Shown here: positions 48,357-57,076 of the stretch, piece after piece | How the letters are laid out: each line of letters starts with the position of its first letter | Numbering within the stretch: the first letter of the stretch is position 1 | Assembly: GCF_051486985.1 (NCBI RefSeq) | Contig: NZ_JAHVDV010000012.1 | Coordinates: 57,952-121,951 of the forward strand | DNA: 64,000 bases | Direction: 5' to 3' | Origin: CBFFRJ01 sp051486985 | GTDB taxonomy: Bacteria > Pseudomonadota > Gammaproteobacteria > Enterobacterales > Enterobacteriaceae | The notes under the pieces: model-generated | What the model saw: only the letters and a program-made list of their open reading frames with translations | What the model was told of the DNA's origin: nothing | Databases searched by the model: none | Translations under genes and position numbers: made by a program

Positions 48357-51008
48357 TTAGCCCGTATTACGCATACCCGCGGCGACACCGGCAATAGTGA
48401 CCATCAGCGCCTGCTCGACGCAGCGATCCGGCTCTTTACCTTCTTCTTCCGCTTTACGCGAGCGGTGCAGCAACTCGGCCTGCAAAACGTTCAGCGGGTC
48501 GGTATAGATGTTACGCAGCTGAATAGACTCGGCGATCCACGGCAGGTCAGCCATCAGATGCGAATCGTTGGCGATAGCCAGCACCACGTTGATATCTGCC
48601 TCAAGCAGCTTACGCAGTTCGGCACCCAGCGCCCAAAGTTCAGGGGAAACCAGGCGCTGATCGTAATACTCAGCCAGCCACAGGTCGGCTTTGGAGAAGA
48701 CCATTTCCAGCATACCCAGACGGGTAGAGAAGAACGGCCAGTCACGGCACATGGCTTCCAGTTCGCTCTGTTTGCCATCTTCCACCACTTTTTGCAGCGC
48801 GGCGCCCGCACCCAGCCAGGCCGGAAGCATCAGGCGGTTCTGCGTCCAGGCGAAGATCCACGGGATTGCCCGCAGGGACTCTACGCCACCGGTCGGGCGA
48901 CGTTTCGCCGGACGGGAGCCAAGCGGCAATTTACCCAGTTCCTGTTCAGGCGTTGCCGAGCGGAAGTACGGCACGAAATGTTTGTTTTCACGCACATAGC
49001 CGCGGTACATATCGCAGGAGATGTCAGACAGCTCATCCATGATATGGCGCCAGTCATCTTTCGGCTCCGGCGGCGGCAGCAGGTTCGCTTCCAGAATGGC
49101 ACTGGTATAAAGCGTCAGGCTGCTGATGGTGATCTCCGGCAGACCATACTTGAAGCGAATCATTTCGCCCTGTTCGGTCACGCGCAGGCCCCCTTTCAGG
49201 CTACCCGGCGGTTGGGAGAGCAGTGCTGCGTGAGCAGGCGCACCGCCACGGCCAATCGAGCCGCCGCGACCGTGGAACAGCGTCAGTTCGATGCCCGCTT
49301 TTTCGCAGGTTTTGATCAGCGCGTCCTGCGCCTGATACTGCGCCCATGAGGCCGCCATCACGCCCGCATCTTTTGCGGAGTCAGAGTAGCCAATCATGAC
49401 CATCTGCTTGCCCTGAATGAAGCCGCGATACCAGTCGATGTTCAGCAACTGAGTCATGACATCATCGGCGTTGTTCAGGTCGTCGAGGGTTTCGAACAGC
49501 GGTGCGACCGGCAGCGCAAAACCAATACCCGCTTCTTTGAGCAGCAGATGTACGGCCAGCACGTCGGACGGCGTTTTCGCCATCGAAATAACATAAGCGG
49601 CCACGGAACCACGTGGTGCCTCGACGATAACTTTGCAGGTGTCGAGCACTTCGCGGGTCTCTTCGCTCGGCTCCCACTGGCGCGGCAGCAGAGGACGTTT
49701 GGAGTTCAGTTCACGGATCAGGAACGCTTGTTTGTCCGCTTCCGACCAGCTTTCATAGTCACCGATGCCGAGGTAACGGGTCAGTTCACCCAGCGCTTCA
49801 GTATGGCGGGTGCTCTCCTGACGCACATCAATGCGTACCAGCGGCACGCCAAAACATTTGACGCGGCGCAGGGTGTCGAGCAGTTCGCCGTTGGCGATGA
49901 TGCCCATACCACAGGCCTGCAGCGATTTATAACAGGCGTAAAGCGGTTCCCAAAGCTGCTCATTCTGCGTCAGCAGACCAGCCGGTTTCGGCAGTTTTTG
50001 CCCTTTCAGACGGGCTTCCAGCCAGGCCTGGGTTGCCATTAACTGACTGCGAAGCTTCTTCATCAGGTAGCGGTATGGTTCCTGCGCCCCTTCGGCACCG
50101 GCCAGATCGCGCAGTTCATCAGTACACTCGACCATAGAGAGCTCGGAGATCAGCACCTGAATATCTTTCAGGAAGAGATCGGTCGCTTTCCAGCGGCTCA
50201 GCAGCAGAACGTGGCGTGTAATATCCGCGGTCACGTTCGGGTTGCCGTCACGGTCGCCGCCCATCCAGGAGGTGAAGCGGACCGGCACAAAATCGACTGG
50301 CAGTCTGTAACCGAGATTCTCTTCCAGCTGTTCGTTCAGTTCACGAAGGTAGTTGGGCACGCCTTCCCACAGACTGTTTTCCACCACGGCAAAGCCCCAT
50401 TTGGCTTCATCAACCGGGCTGGGGCGGTGCTTACGGATTTCGTCGGTGTGCCAGGACTGCGCAATCAGCTGGCGCAAGCGGCGCATCAGCTGGTTACGCT
50501 CGTAATCAACAATATCTTTGTTATCCAGCTGTTTTAAGCAGGTGTTCACTTCCACCATTTTGTGGATCAGCGTACGGCGGGTGATCTCTGTCGGGTGAGC
50601 GGTCAGCACCAACTCCAGCGACAGCGACTCCACCGCTTTTTTAATGGTCGCTTCGTTGAGATCGGGTTGGTCTTTCAGTTTACGCAGCGTACGAGCAATC
50701 ACTTCCGGGTTGTTTGCGGCTTCGCCTTTTGGCGAAATGCTGTGGTACTGCTCAGCGGTATTGGCAAGATTCAGAAACTGGCTGAAGGCACGAGCGACCG
50801 GCAGCAGTTCATCATTGGACAGGTTTTGCAGCGTATTGAGCAGCTCCTGACGGTTGGCCTCATTACCCGCGCGTGAAGATTTGGACAGCTTACGGATTGT
50901 TTCGACCCTATCAAGAATGTTCTCTCCCAGCGCATCCTTGATGGTATCTCCCAGCAGCTTGCCGAGCATACTGACATTACTACGCAAAGCGGAATATTGT
51001 TCGTTCAT
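48357..51008 (-). CDS. ppc: Phosphoenolpyruvate carboxylase
   Basis: Adds bicarbonate to phosphoenolpyruvate, refilling oxaloacetate. It has 883 residues from the ATG at 51008, the E. coli length; the longer frame to 51032 adds a non-conserved MRWGVWVN. Visible are the catalytic His in LVLTAHPTEITRRT, SWMGGDRDGNPNVT, the catalytic Lys-Asp region GYSDSAKDAGVMAASW, FHGRGGSIGRGGAP, and the C-terminal MRNTG. It is allosterically activated by acetyl-CoA and inhibited by aspartate in E. coli. Confidence 0.98.
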   Translation of the reverse strand: MNEQYSALRSNVSMLGKLLGDTIKDALGENILDRVETIRKLSKSSRAGNEANRQELLNTLQNLSNDELLPVARAFSQFLNLANTAEQYHSISPKGEAANNPEVIARTLRKLKDQPDLNEATIKKAVESLSLELVLTAHPTEITRRTLIHKMVEVNTCLKQLDNKDIVDYERNQLMRRLRQLIAQSWHTDEIRKHRPSPVDEAKWGFAVVENSLWEGVPNYLRELNEQLEENLGYRLPVDFVPVRFTSWMGGDRDGNPNVTADITRHVLLLSRWKATDLFLKDIQVLISELSMVECTDELRDLAGAEGAQEPYRYLMKKLRSQLMATQAWLEARLKGQKLPKPAGLLTQNEQLWEPLYACYKSLQACGMGIIANGELLDTLRRVKCFGVPLVRIDVRQESTRHTEALGELTRYLGIGDYESWSEADKQAFLIRELNSKRPLLPRQWEPSEETREVLDTCKVIVEAPRGSVAAYVISMAKTPSDVLAVHLLLKEAGIGFALPVAPLFETLDDLNNADDVMTQLLNIDWYRGFIQGKQMVMIGYSDSAKDAGVMAASWAQYQAQDALIKTCEKAGIELTLFHGRGGSIGRGGAPAHAALLSQPPGSLKGGLRVTEQGEMIRFKYGLPEITISSLTLYTSAILEANLLPPPEPKDDWRHIMDELSDISCDMYRGYVRENKHFVPYFRSATPEQELGKLPLGSRPAKRRPTGGVESLRAIPWIFAWTQNRLMLPAWLGAGAALQKVVEDGKQSELEAMCRDWPFFSTRLGMLEMVFSKADLWLAEYYDQRLVSPELWALGAELRKLLEADINVVLAIANDSHLMADLPWIAESIQLRNIYTDPLNVLQAELLHRSRKAEEEGKEPDRCVEQALMVTIAGVAAGMRNTG

Positions 51009-51239
51009 GTTAACCCAGACACCCCATCTCATTTTATTTTGTTATACCCACCGCCCTGCAACGTGAAACGGATAGATATCAGACACCGCCTTTTATAAAG
51101 CCACGTAAAATCCACGGCGTCAATTGCGGCGAAATCGGTTCAGCAAACGAATAAATGGCGTGAATTTACGAAATTTAATTCGCTTTGCGGCTGATAAGCG
51201 TTGCTTATGAAAATGTGAACAACGTCACTGCGATTTCAC

Positions 51240-51258
51240 CTCACCCTGGCAGGGTGAG
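51240..51258. repeat. Hairpin after argE
   Basis: CTCACCCT pairs with AGGGTGAG over three bases, immediately beyond the argE stop. No T run follows. The remaining 230 bases up to ppc hold no gene. Confidence 0.6.
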
Positions 51259-51268
51259 ATGAGGTAAA

Positions 51269-52420
51269 TCAGTGCCAGCAGAAGTGATGCACCACCTGGG
51301 TTATCAGCTCGCGGGTGGGCTTAATAAAGCGCGTCTCAAGATATTCATCAGGCTGATGTGCCTGATTAATGGAACCAGGACCTAACACCAACGTGGGGCA
51401 AAGGGTCTGGATGAAAGGCGCTTCGGTGCAGTAGTTCACCACTTCTGTCTCCATGCCCAGCAGTTTTTCCACCACTTCCACCAGTTGGTGATCGGGCGGG
51501 CATTCGTAGCCTGGAATCGGCGGGTGCAGTTCGGTGACGGTAAGACGACCCGGCCAGCGGCTGCTTACCGGCTCCAGGGCCTCAGCAAGCAGCCCGTTGA
51601 GATCGTTAAGGGTCATTCCCGGCAGCGGACGAATATCCATGTGCAGCTCGCAGCAGGCACAGATGCGGTTAGAGGCATCGCCACCGTTAATGCTGCCGAG
51701 GTTCAGCGTCGGGTAGGGGACGGTAAAGGCATCGTAGTGATAACGCGTTTTCAGGTTATCGCGCAGATGCAGGATATGGCCGATGGCGTCGTGCATCAGC
51801 TCTATGGCGTTTACGCCCCGTGCCGGATCGCTGGAGTGGCCCGATTGCCCAAGAATGCGGATCGCGCTTGAGATGTGACCTTTGTGGGCGCGCACCGGCT
51901 GCAGGGAGGTTGGCTCGCCAATGATGGCGCAGTCCGGGCGCAGCTGCGTGTTTTCGGCGAAGTAGCGTGCGCCTGCCATACTGGTCTCTTCGTCGGCAGT
52001 GGCCAGTACGTAGAGCGGCTTTTTCAGCGTCGTCACATCAATATCACGCAGGGCATCCAGGATGAAGGCGAAGAAGCCTTTCATATCCGCCGTCCCCAGC
52101 CCGTAGAGTTTGTTGTCGTGCTCGGTCAGCGTGAAGGGATCGCGCGTCCAGCGACCGTCATCAAAGGGGACGGTATCGGTGTGACCGGTTAACAGGAGGC
52201 CACCCGCCCCCTCACCAATGCTGGCTAACAGATTAAACTTATTGCGCGTGCCGGGAACGGGCTGAACTTCCACCTTGAACCCGAGGTCGCCAAACCATCC
52301 TGCCAGCAGATTGATTAAAGAAGCATTGCTTTGATCAAGGGCTTCTTCCGTTGCGCTGATGGACGGCGTGCCAATCAGGGCGCGGTAAATCTCGATAAAT
52401 GGCGGCAAATTCATTTTCAT
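51269..52420 (-). CDS. argE: Acetylornithine deacetylase
   Basis: Hydrolyses N-acetylornithine to ornithine; M20 zinc peptidase-family enzyme. It has 383 residues, the E. coli length. The metal motif GHTDTVPFDDGRWTRDPF, GLGTADMKGF, ADEETSMAGAR and IIGEPTSL are present, as are SGHSSDPARGVNAIE and the C-terminal GSINQAHQPDEYL. The ATG at 52420 gives MKMNLPPFIEIYRAL; upstream in-frame ATGs at 52429 and 52459 enter the operator region. It is divergent from argCBH and shares its ArgR boxes. Confidence 0.97.
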   Translation of the reverse strand: MKMNLPPFIEIYRALIGTPSISATEEALDQSNASLINLLAGWFGDLGFKVEVQPVPGTRNKFNLLASIGEGAGGLLLTGHTDTVPFDDGRWTRDPFTLTEHDNKLYGLGTADMKGFFAFILDALRDIDVTTLKKPLYVLATADEETSMAGARYFAENTQLRPDCAIIGEPTSLQPVRAHKGHISSAIRILGQSGHSSDPARGVNAIELMHDAIGHILHLRDNLKTRYHYDAFTVPYPTLNLGSINGGDASNRICACCELHMDIRPLPGMTLNDLNGLLAEALEPVSSRWPGRLTVTELHPPIPGYECPPDHQLVEVVEKLLGMETEVVNYCTEAPFIQTLCPTLVLGPGSINQAHQPDEYLETRFIKPTRELITQVVHHFCWH

Positions 52421-52442
52421 TGTTGACATACCTGAGTTCGTG

Positions 52443-52486
52443 ATAGTATCAATATTCATGCATTAATAGTGAATAAAAATACATTA
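52443..52486. promoter_or_regulatory. Paired ArgR boxes between argE and argC
   Basis: Two ARG-box-like dyads in tandem: one at 52443-52462 containing ATCAATATTCATGC, the other at 52467-52486 containing TGAATAAAAATACA (consensus TGAAT-N4-ATTCA). This arrangement of two 18-bp boxes matches ArgR-arginine repression of argECBH. Confidence 0.82.
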
Positions 52487-52592
52487 ATGTTGAGCGTAAA
52501 GGAACCCATTCGGCGCCTTTACAGAGCGACGTGGGATTGATGTCGAATCACTCCCTGGCAAACTTGACGCACTAAGAAGGTAGACTGCCCCG

Positions 52593-53597
52593 ATGTTGAA
52601 CACATTAATTGTGGGTGCCAGCGGATATGCCGGCGCAGAGCTAGTGACCTATGTAAATCGCCATCCTCATATGAACATAACCGCTTTGACGGTTTCAGCG
52701 CAAAGCAATGATGCAGGAAAATTGGTCTCCGATTTACATCCGCAGTTGAAAGGCATTGTTGATCTGCCGTTGCAGCCAATGTCCGACATCAACGAGTTCG
52801 TTGAAGGCGTTGACGTGGTGTTTCTGGCGACCGCGCACGAAGTGAGTCACGACCTGGCACCACAATTTCTTGCCGCTGGCTGCGTGGTGTTTGACCTCTC
52901 CGGTGCGTTCCGTGTTAACGACCCCGCGTTTTATGAAAAATTCTACGGCTTCACGCATCAGCACCCTGACCTGCTGGCGCAGGCGGTCTACGGGCTGGCG
53001 GAGTGGAGCACTGATGCGCTGAAAGCGGCGAATCTCATCGCGGTGCCGGGCTGTTACCCAACCGCAGCGCAACTCTCTCTTAAACCGCTGATTGATGCCG
53101 GCGTGCTGGATCTCAACCAGTGGCCGGTGATTAACGCAACCAGCGGTGTGAGCGGCGCAGGGCGCAAAGCGGCAGTCTCTAATAGCTTCTGTGAGGTCAG
53201 CCTGCAGCCTTATGGCGTGTTTAACCATCGCCATCATCCGGAAATCACCACCCACCTCGGCGCACCGGTGATTTTCACCCCGCATCTGGGTAATTTCGCC
53301 CGTGGCATTCTGGAAACCATCACCTGCCGCCTGAAGCCTGGCGTGACGCACGGGCAGATTGCAGAGATTTACCAGAAGGCCTACCGCAATAAGCCACTGG
53401 TGCGCCTGTATGAAAAAGGCGTGCCGGCGCTGAAAAACGTAGTGGGTCTGCCCTTCTGCGATATCGGCTTTGCGGTACAGGATGAGCACCTGATTGTGGT
53501 CGCGACCGAAGATAATCTTCTGAAGGGGGCGGCGGCTCAGGCTATGCAGTGTGCAAATATTCGTTTCGGCTATGCTGAAACCCAGTCTCTTATCTAA
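52593..53597 (+). CDS. argC: N-acetyl-gamma-glutamyl-phosphate reductase
   Basis: NADPH-dependent third step of arginine synthesis. It has 334 residues, the E. coli length. The dinucleotide loop is LIVGASGYAGAELV, the nucleophilic cysteine lies in VPGCYPTAAQL, and GVSGAGRKAA and FTPHLGNFARGI follow. It is the first gene of argCBH; argB starts 15 bases after its stop. Confidence 0.98.
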   Translation: MLNTLIVGASGYAGAELVTYVNRHPHMNITALTVSAQSNDAGKLVSDLHPQLKGIVDLPLQPMSDINEFVEGVDVVFLATAHEVSHDLAPQFLAAGCVVFDLSGAFRVNDPAFYEKFYGFTHQHPDLLAQAVYGLAEWSTDALKAANLIAVPGCYPTAAQLSLKPLIDAGVLDLNQWPVINATSGVSGAGRKAAVSNSFCEVSLQPYGVFNHRHHPEITTHLGAPVIFTPHLGNFARGILETITCRLKPGVTHGQIAEIYQKAYRNKPLVRLYEKGVPALKNVVGLPFCDIGFAVQDEHLIVVATEDNLLKGAAAQAMQCANIRFGYAETQSLI

Positions 53598-53612
53598 TTG
53601 AGTGCAGGCGTG

Positions 53613-54389
53613 ATGATGAACCCATTAATTATTAAACTCGGTGGCGTACTGCTGGATAGTGAAGAAGCGCTGGAGCGTCTGTTTACCGCGCTGGTGAATT
53701 ACCGTGAATCCCATGAACGTCCGCTGGTGATTGTGCATGGCGGTGGCTGTGTGGTGGATGAGCTGATGAAAAAGCTCAGTTTACCGGTGACCAAGAAAAA
53801 CGGTCTGCGCGTCACCCCTGCCGATCAAATCGACATTATTACCGGCGCCCTGGCGGGCACGGCCAACAAAACCCTGCTGGCCTGGGCGAAGAAACACAAG
53901 ATTGCCTCTGTTGGCCTGTTCCTTGGCGACGGAGACAGCGTGAAAGTCACCGAGCTGGATAAAGAACTGGGCCATGTGGGTCAGGCGCTGCCCGGCTCGC
54001 CGAAGCTGGTGAATTCCCTGCTGGAAGGCGGCTTCCTGCCGGTTATCAGCTCGATTGGCGTGACCGACGATGGCCGCCTGATGAACGTCAATGCCGATCA
54101 GGCAGCGACGGCGCTGGCAGCAACGCTGGGAGCAGATTTGATTCTCCTTTCAGATGTGAGCGGGATTCTGGATGGCAAAGGCCAGCGTATCGCCGAAATG
54201 ACGGCGGCCAAAGCAGAACAGCTTATTGCGCAGGGCATTATCACCGACGGCATGATTGTGAAGGTGAATGCGGCGCTGGATGCTGCGCGCGCCCTGAACC
54301 GCCCGGTGGATATCGCCTCCTGGCGTCATGCAGAGCAACTGCCTGCGCTGTTTAACGGCACGCCGATTGGCACGCGTATTCTCGCGTAA
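53613..54389 (+). CDS. argB: Acetylglutamate kinase
   Basis: Phosphorylates N-acetylglutamate, the second step of arginine synthesis. It has 258 residues, the E. coli length, starting at MMNPLIIKLGGVLLD, with VIVHGGGCVVDELM, the substrate segment NADQAATALA and LLSDVSGILDGKGQRI. It is the arginine-insensitive type, lacking the N-terminal helix of inhibited enzymes. A TTG five codons upstream is not used. Confidence 0.98.
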   Translation: MMNPLIIKLGGVLLDSEEALERLFTALVNYRESHERPLVIVHGGGCVVDELMKKLSLPVTKKNGLRVTPADQIDIITGALAGTANKTLLAWAKKHKIASVGLFLGDGDSVKVTELDKELGHVGQALPGSPKLVNSLLEGGFLPVISSIGVTDDGRLMNVNADQAATALAATLGADLILLSDVSGILDGKGQRIAEMTAAKAEQLIAQGIITDGMIVKVNAALDAARALNRPVDIASWRHAEQLPALFNGTPIGTRILA

Positions 54390-54410
54390 GCACAAGCAAC
54401 CGAATCTTAA

Positions 54411-54440
54411 GGCCGGACAGGCGCAGCGCCATCCGGCATA
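54411..54440. repeat. REP element between argB and argH
   Basis: GGCCGGACAGGCGCAGCGCC followed by ATCCGGC has the REP palindrome layout (GCCGGA...TCCGGC). It lies within the argCBH transcript and may modulate mRNA stability. Confidence 0.85.
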
Positions 54441-54475
54441 AATATCAGAACGAAACGAATTTAAGGAAGCATGTT

Positions 54476-55849
54476 ATGGCACTTTGGGGTGGGCGTTTTT
54501 CACAGGCAGCAGATCAACGGTTCAAACAGTTCAATGACTCTTTGCGCTTTGACTATCGCCTGGCGGAGCAGGATATCGTTGGCTCTGTGGCCTGGTCCAA
54601 AGCGCTGGTCACCGTGGGCGTGCTGAGCAGTGAAGAGCAGGCTCAGCTGGAAGGCGCGCTGAACGTTCTGTTAGAGGAAGTGCAGGCGAACCCACAGCAG
54701 ATCCTCGAAAGCGATGCGGAAGACATCCATAGCTGGGTGGAAGGCAAGCTTATCGATAAAGTGGGTCAGCTGGGTAAAAAGCTGCACACCGGGCGTAGTC
54801 GTAATGACCAGGTGGCGACCGATCTCAAACTGTGGTGCAAGGATACAGTAGCAGAGCTGCTTGCCGCCTGCCGTCAGCTGCAAAGCGCGCTGGTGGAAAC
54901 CGCAGAAAATAACCAGGACGCGGTGATGCCAGGTTACACCCACCTGCAACGTGCCCAGCCGGTAACCTTTGCCCACTGGTGCCTGGCCTACGTTGAGATG
55001 CTGGCGCGTGACGAAAGCCGTTTGCAGGACACGCTTAAGCGTCTGGATGTCAGCCCGCTGGGTTGTGGCGCGCTGGCGGGGACCGCTTATGAGATCGATC
55101 GTGAGCAACTCGCCGGTTGGCTGGGCTTTAGCTGCGCGACCCGTAACAGTCTGGATACCGTTTCTGACCGTGACCATGTGCTGGAGCTGCTCTCTGATGC
55201 TTCAATTAGCATGGTGCATCTGTCTCGTTTTGCCGAAGACCTGATTTTCTTTAACACTGGCGAAGCCGGATTTGTAGAGCTGTCCGATCGTGTAACGTCG
55301 GGCTCCTCGCTGATGCCGCAAAAGAAAAACCCGGATGCGCTTGAGCTTATCCGTGGTAAATGTGGCCGTGTGCAGGGGGCATTGACCGGCATGATGATGA
55401 CCCTCAAAGGTCTGCCGCTGGCCTACAACAAAGACATGCAGGAAGACAAAGAAGGGCTGTTCGATGCGCTAGACACCTGGCTGGACTGCCTGCACATGGC
55501 GGCGCTGGTGCTGGATGGCATTCAGGTGAAGCGTCCGCGTTGCCAGGAAGCGGCGCAGCAGGGCTATGCTAATGCCACTGAGCTGGCGGATTATCTGGTC
55601 GCTAAAGGTGTGCCGTTCCGTGAAGCGCACCATATTGTGGGCGAAGCGGTGGTAGACGCTATCCGGCAGGGTAAGCCGCTGGAAGATCTGCCGCTGGCCG
55701 ACCTGCAGAAATTCAGCGCCGTCATTGCCGAAGATGTCTATCCGATTCTGTCGCTGCAATCCTGTCTGGATAAGCGTGCCGCCAAAGGCGGAGTATCCCC
55801 GCAGCAGGTCGCGCAGGCGATTGCGGATGCGAAAAATCGTTTAGTTTGA
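54476..55849 (+). CDS. argH: Argininosuccinate lyase
   Basis: Last step of arginine synthesis, releasing fumarate. It has 457 residues, the E. coli length; fumarase/aspartase superfamily. Motifs: HTGRSRNDQVATDL, the catalytic His in PGYTHLQRAQPVTF, and the mobile signature loop GSSLMPQKKNPDALEL with the catalytic serine. An 86-base gap with a REP separates it from argB. Confidence 0.98.
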   Translation: MALWGGRFSQAADQRFKQFNDSLRFDYRLAEQDIVGSVAWSKALVTVGVLSSEEQAQLEGALNVLLEEVQANPQQILESDAEDIHSWVEGKLIDKVGQLGKKLHTGRSRNDQVATDLKLWCKDTVAELLAACRQLQSALVETAENNQDAVMPGYTHLQRAQPVTFAHWCLAYVEMLARDESRLQDTLKRLDVSPLGCGALAGTAYEIDREQLAGWLGFSCATRNSLDTVSDRDHVLELLSDASISMVHLSRFAEDLIFFNTGEAGFVELSDRVTSGSSLMPQKKNPDALELIRGKCGRVQGALTGMMMTLKGLPLAYNKDMQEDKEGLFDALDTWLDCLHMAALVLDGIQVKRPRCQEAAQQGYANATELADYLVAKGVPFREAHHIVGEAVVDAIRQGKPLEDLPLADLQKFSAVIAEDVYPILSLQSCLDKRAAKGGVSPQQVAQAIADAKNRLV

Positions 55850-55864
55850 TCCCCTGCGGGCTGA

Positions 55865-55902
55865 TGCCCTCACTCCAGCCCGCTCCCATAAGGAGAGGGC
55901 GC
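55865..55902. repeat. Extragenic palindrome after argH
   Basis: GCCCTC at the left end and GAGAGGGC at the right flank a CCAGCCCGCTCCC core. It is a diverged copy of the pyrimidine-rich element seen at 37405 and 19609. Confidence 0.6.
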
Positions 55903-55909
55903 AGAGATA

Positions 55910-55934
55910 AAAAGGCAACCTGGGTTGCCTTTTT
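55910..55934 (+). terminator. Terminator of argCBH
   Basis: AAAGGCAACC pairs with GGTTGCCTTT over two bases, followed by T residues. Confidence 0.9.
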
Positions 55935-55960
55935 GCTTTTATTTATCAGGATTTTGACGC

Positions 55961-56063
55961 AAAAAAAAGCGGACGCAGAGGTCCGCAAAATGTTCACGTT
56001 GGCTTTAGTTATTCAGAGAGAAAGAGGCAGTGGCAACAAGGGTAATGGTGTCCGCTTCGTTTC
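55961..56063 (-). ncRNA. oxyS: OxyS small regulatory RNA
   Basis: Hydrogen-peroxide-induced Hfq-dependent sRNA. On the minus strand the 5' end GAAACGAAGCGG and the central unpaired AATAACTAAAGCCAACGTGAAC match E. coli OxyS from memory. The 3' hairpin is GCGGAC, six-base loop, GTCCGC, followed by eight T residues as terminator. It is divergent from oxyR, as in E. coli. The region between (5' stem and second loop) has changed, and the terminator loop sequence differs from the E. coli one that contacts fhlA. The predicted length of about 103 nt compares with 109. Confidence 0.9.
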
Positions 56064-56087
56064 TGATGCTAATTATTGTACAGAATG

Positions 56088-56140
56088 CTTGATAGGGATA
56101 ATCGTTCATTGCTATTCTATCTATCGCCATGAACTATCGT
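56088..56140. promoter_or_regulatory. OxyR binding region between oxyS and oxyR
   Basis: Repeated ATAG/CTAT quarter-sites (GATAGGGAT, GCTATTCTATCTATCG, ACTATCG) at roughly one-turn spacing fit the extended OxyR motif. Oxidised OxyR activates oxyS and represses oxyR here in E. coli. Confidence 0.7.
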
Positions 56141-56158
56141 GGCGATGGAGGATGAATA

Positions 56159-57076
56159 ATGAATATTCGTGATCTTGAATATCTGGTGGCGTTAGCTGAA
56201 CACCGCCATTTTCGCCGTGCCGCGGATTCCTGTCATGTCAGCCAGCCCACGCTGAGCGGGCAAATACGTAAGCTGGAAGACGAGCTTGGCGTGATGCTTT
56301 TAGAGCGCACCAGTCGCAAAGTCCTGTTTACGCAGGCTGGTCTGTTGCTGGTGGATCAGGCGCGCACCGTATTGCGTGAGGTCAAAGTGCTCAAGGAGAT
56401 GGCAAGCCAGCAGGGGGAAGCCATGTCTGGTCCGCTGCATATTGGCTTAATCCCCACCGTTGGTCCTTATCTGCTGCCGCATATTATTCCTTTGCTGCAT
56501 CAGACGTTCCCGAAACTGGAAATGTATCTGCACGAAGCGCAAACCCATCAGCTACTGGCCCAGCTGGATAGCGGTAAGCTCGACTGCGCCATTCTCGCGC
56601 TGGTAAAAGAGAGTGAAGCCTTTATTGAAGTACCGTTGTTCGATGAGCCGATGATGCTGGCGATTTATGCCGATCACCCCTGGGCAAACCGCGACCGCGT
56701 ACCGATGGCAGACCTGGCGGGTGAAAAACTGCTGATGCTGGAAGATGGACACTGCCTGCGCGACCAGGCGATGGGCTTCTGTTTTGAGGCCGGCGCGGAA
56801 GAAGATACCCATTTCCGGGCGACCAGTCTTGAAACGCTGCGCAACATGGTTGCGGCAGGAAGCGGCATTACTTTGCTGCCTGCGCTGGCGGTTCCCCGTG
56901 AGCGTGAACGCGATGGCGTAATCTATCTGCCCTGCATCAAGCCGGAACCACGCCGTACCGTTGGGCTGGTCTATCGTCCAGGCTCCCCACTGCGCAGCCG
57001 TTATGAACACCTGGCAGAGGCCATCCGTGGTGCAATGGATGGCCACTTCGACAGCGCGTTAAAACAGGCGGTTTAA
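56159..57076 (+). CDS. oxyR: Peroxide-sensing LysR-type regulator
   Basis: Activator of the peroxide regulon. It has 305 residues, the E. coli length. The N-terminal helix-turn-helix contains RHFRRAADSCHVSQPTLSGQIRKLE. The redox cysteines are in GHCLRDQAMGFC (the positions of Cys199 and Cys208) and form the disulfide that switches it on. Its last 18 bases overlap the end of the convergent sthA gene. The katG target usually found beyond metF is absent from this window. Confidence 0.98.
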   Translation: MNIRDLEYLVALAEHRHFRRAADSCHVSQPTLSGQIRKLEDELGVMLLERTSRKVLFTQAGLLLVDQARTVLREVKVLKEMASQQGEAMSGPLHIGLIPTVGPYLLPHIIPLLHQTFPKLEMYLHEAQTHQLLAQLDSGKLDCAILALVKESEAFIEVPLFDEPMMLAIYADHPWANRDRVPMADLAGEKLLMLEDGHCLRDQAMGFCFEAGAEEDTHFRATSLETLRNMVAAGSGITLLPALAVPRERERDGVIYLPCIKPEPRRTVGLVYRPGSPLRSRYEHLAEAIRGAMDGHFDSALKQAV

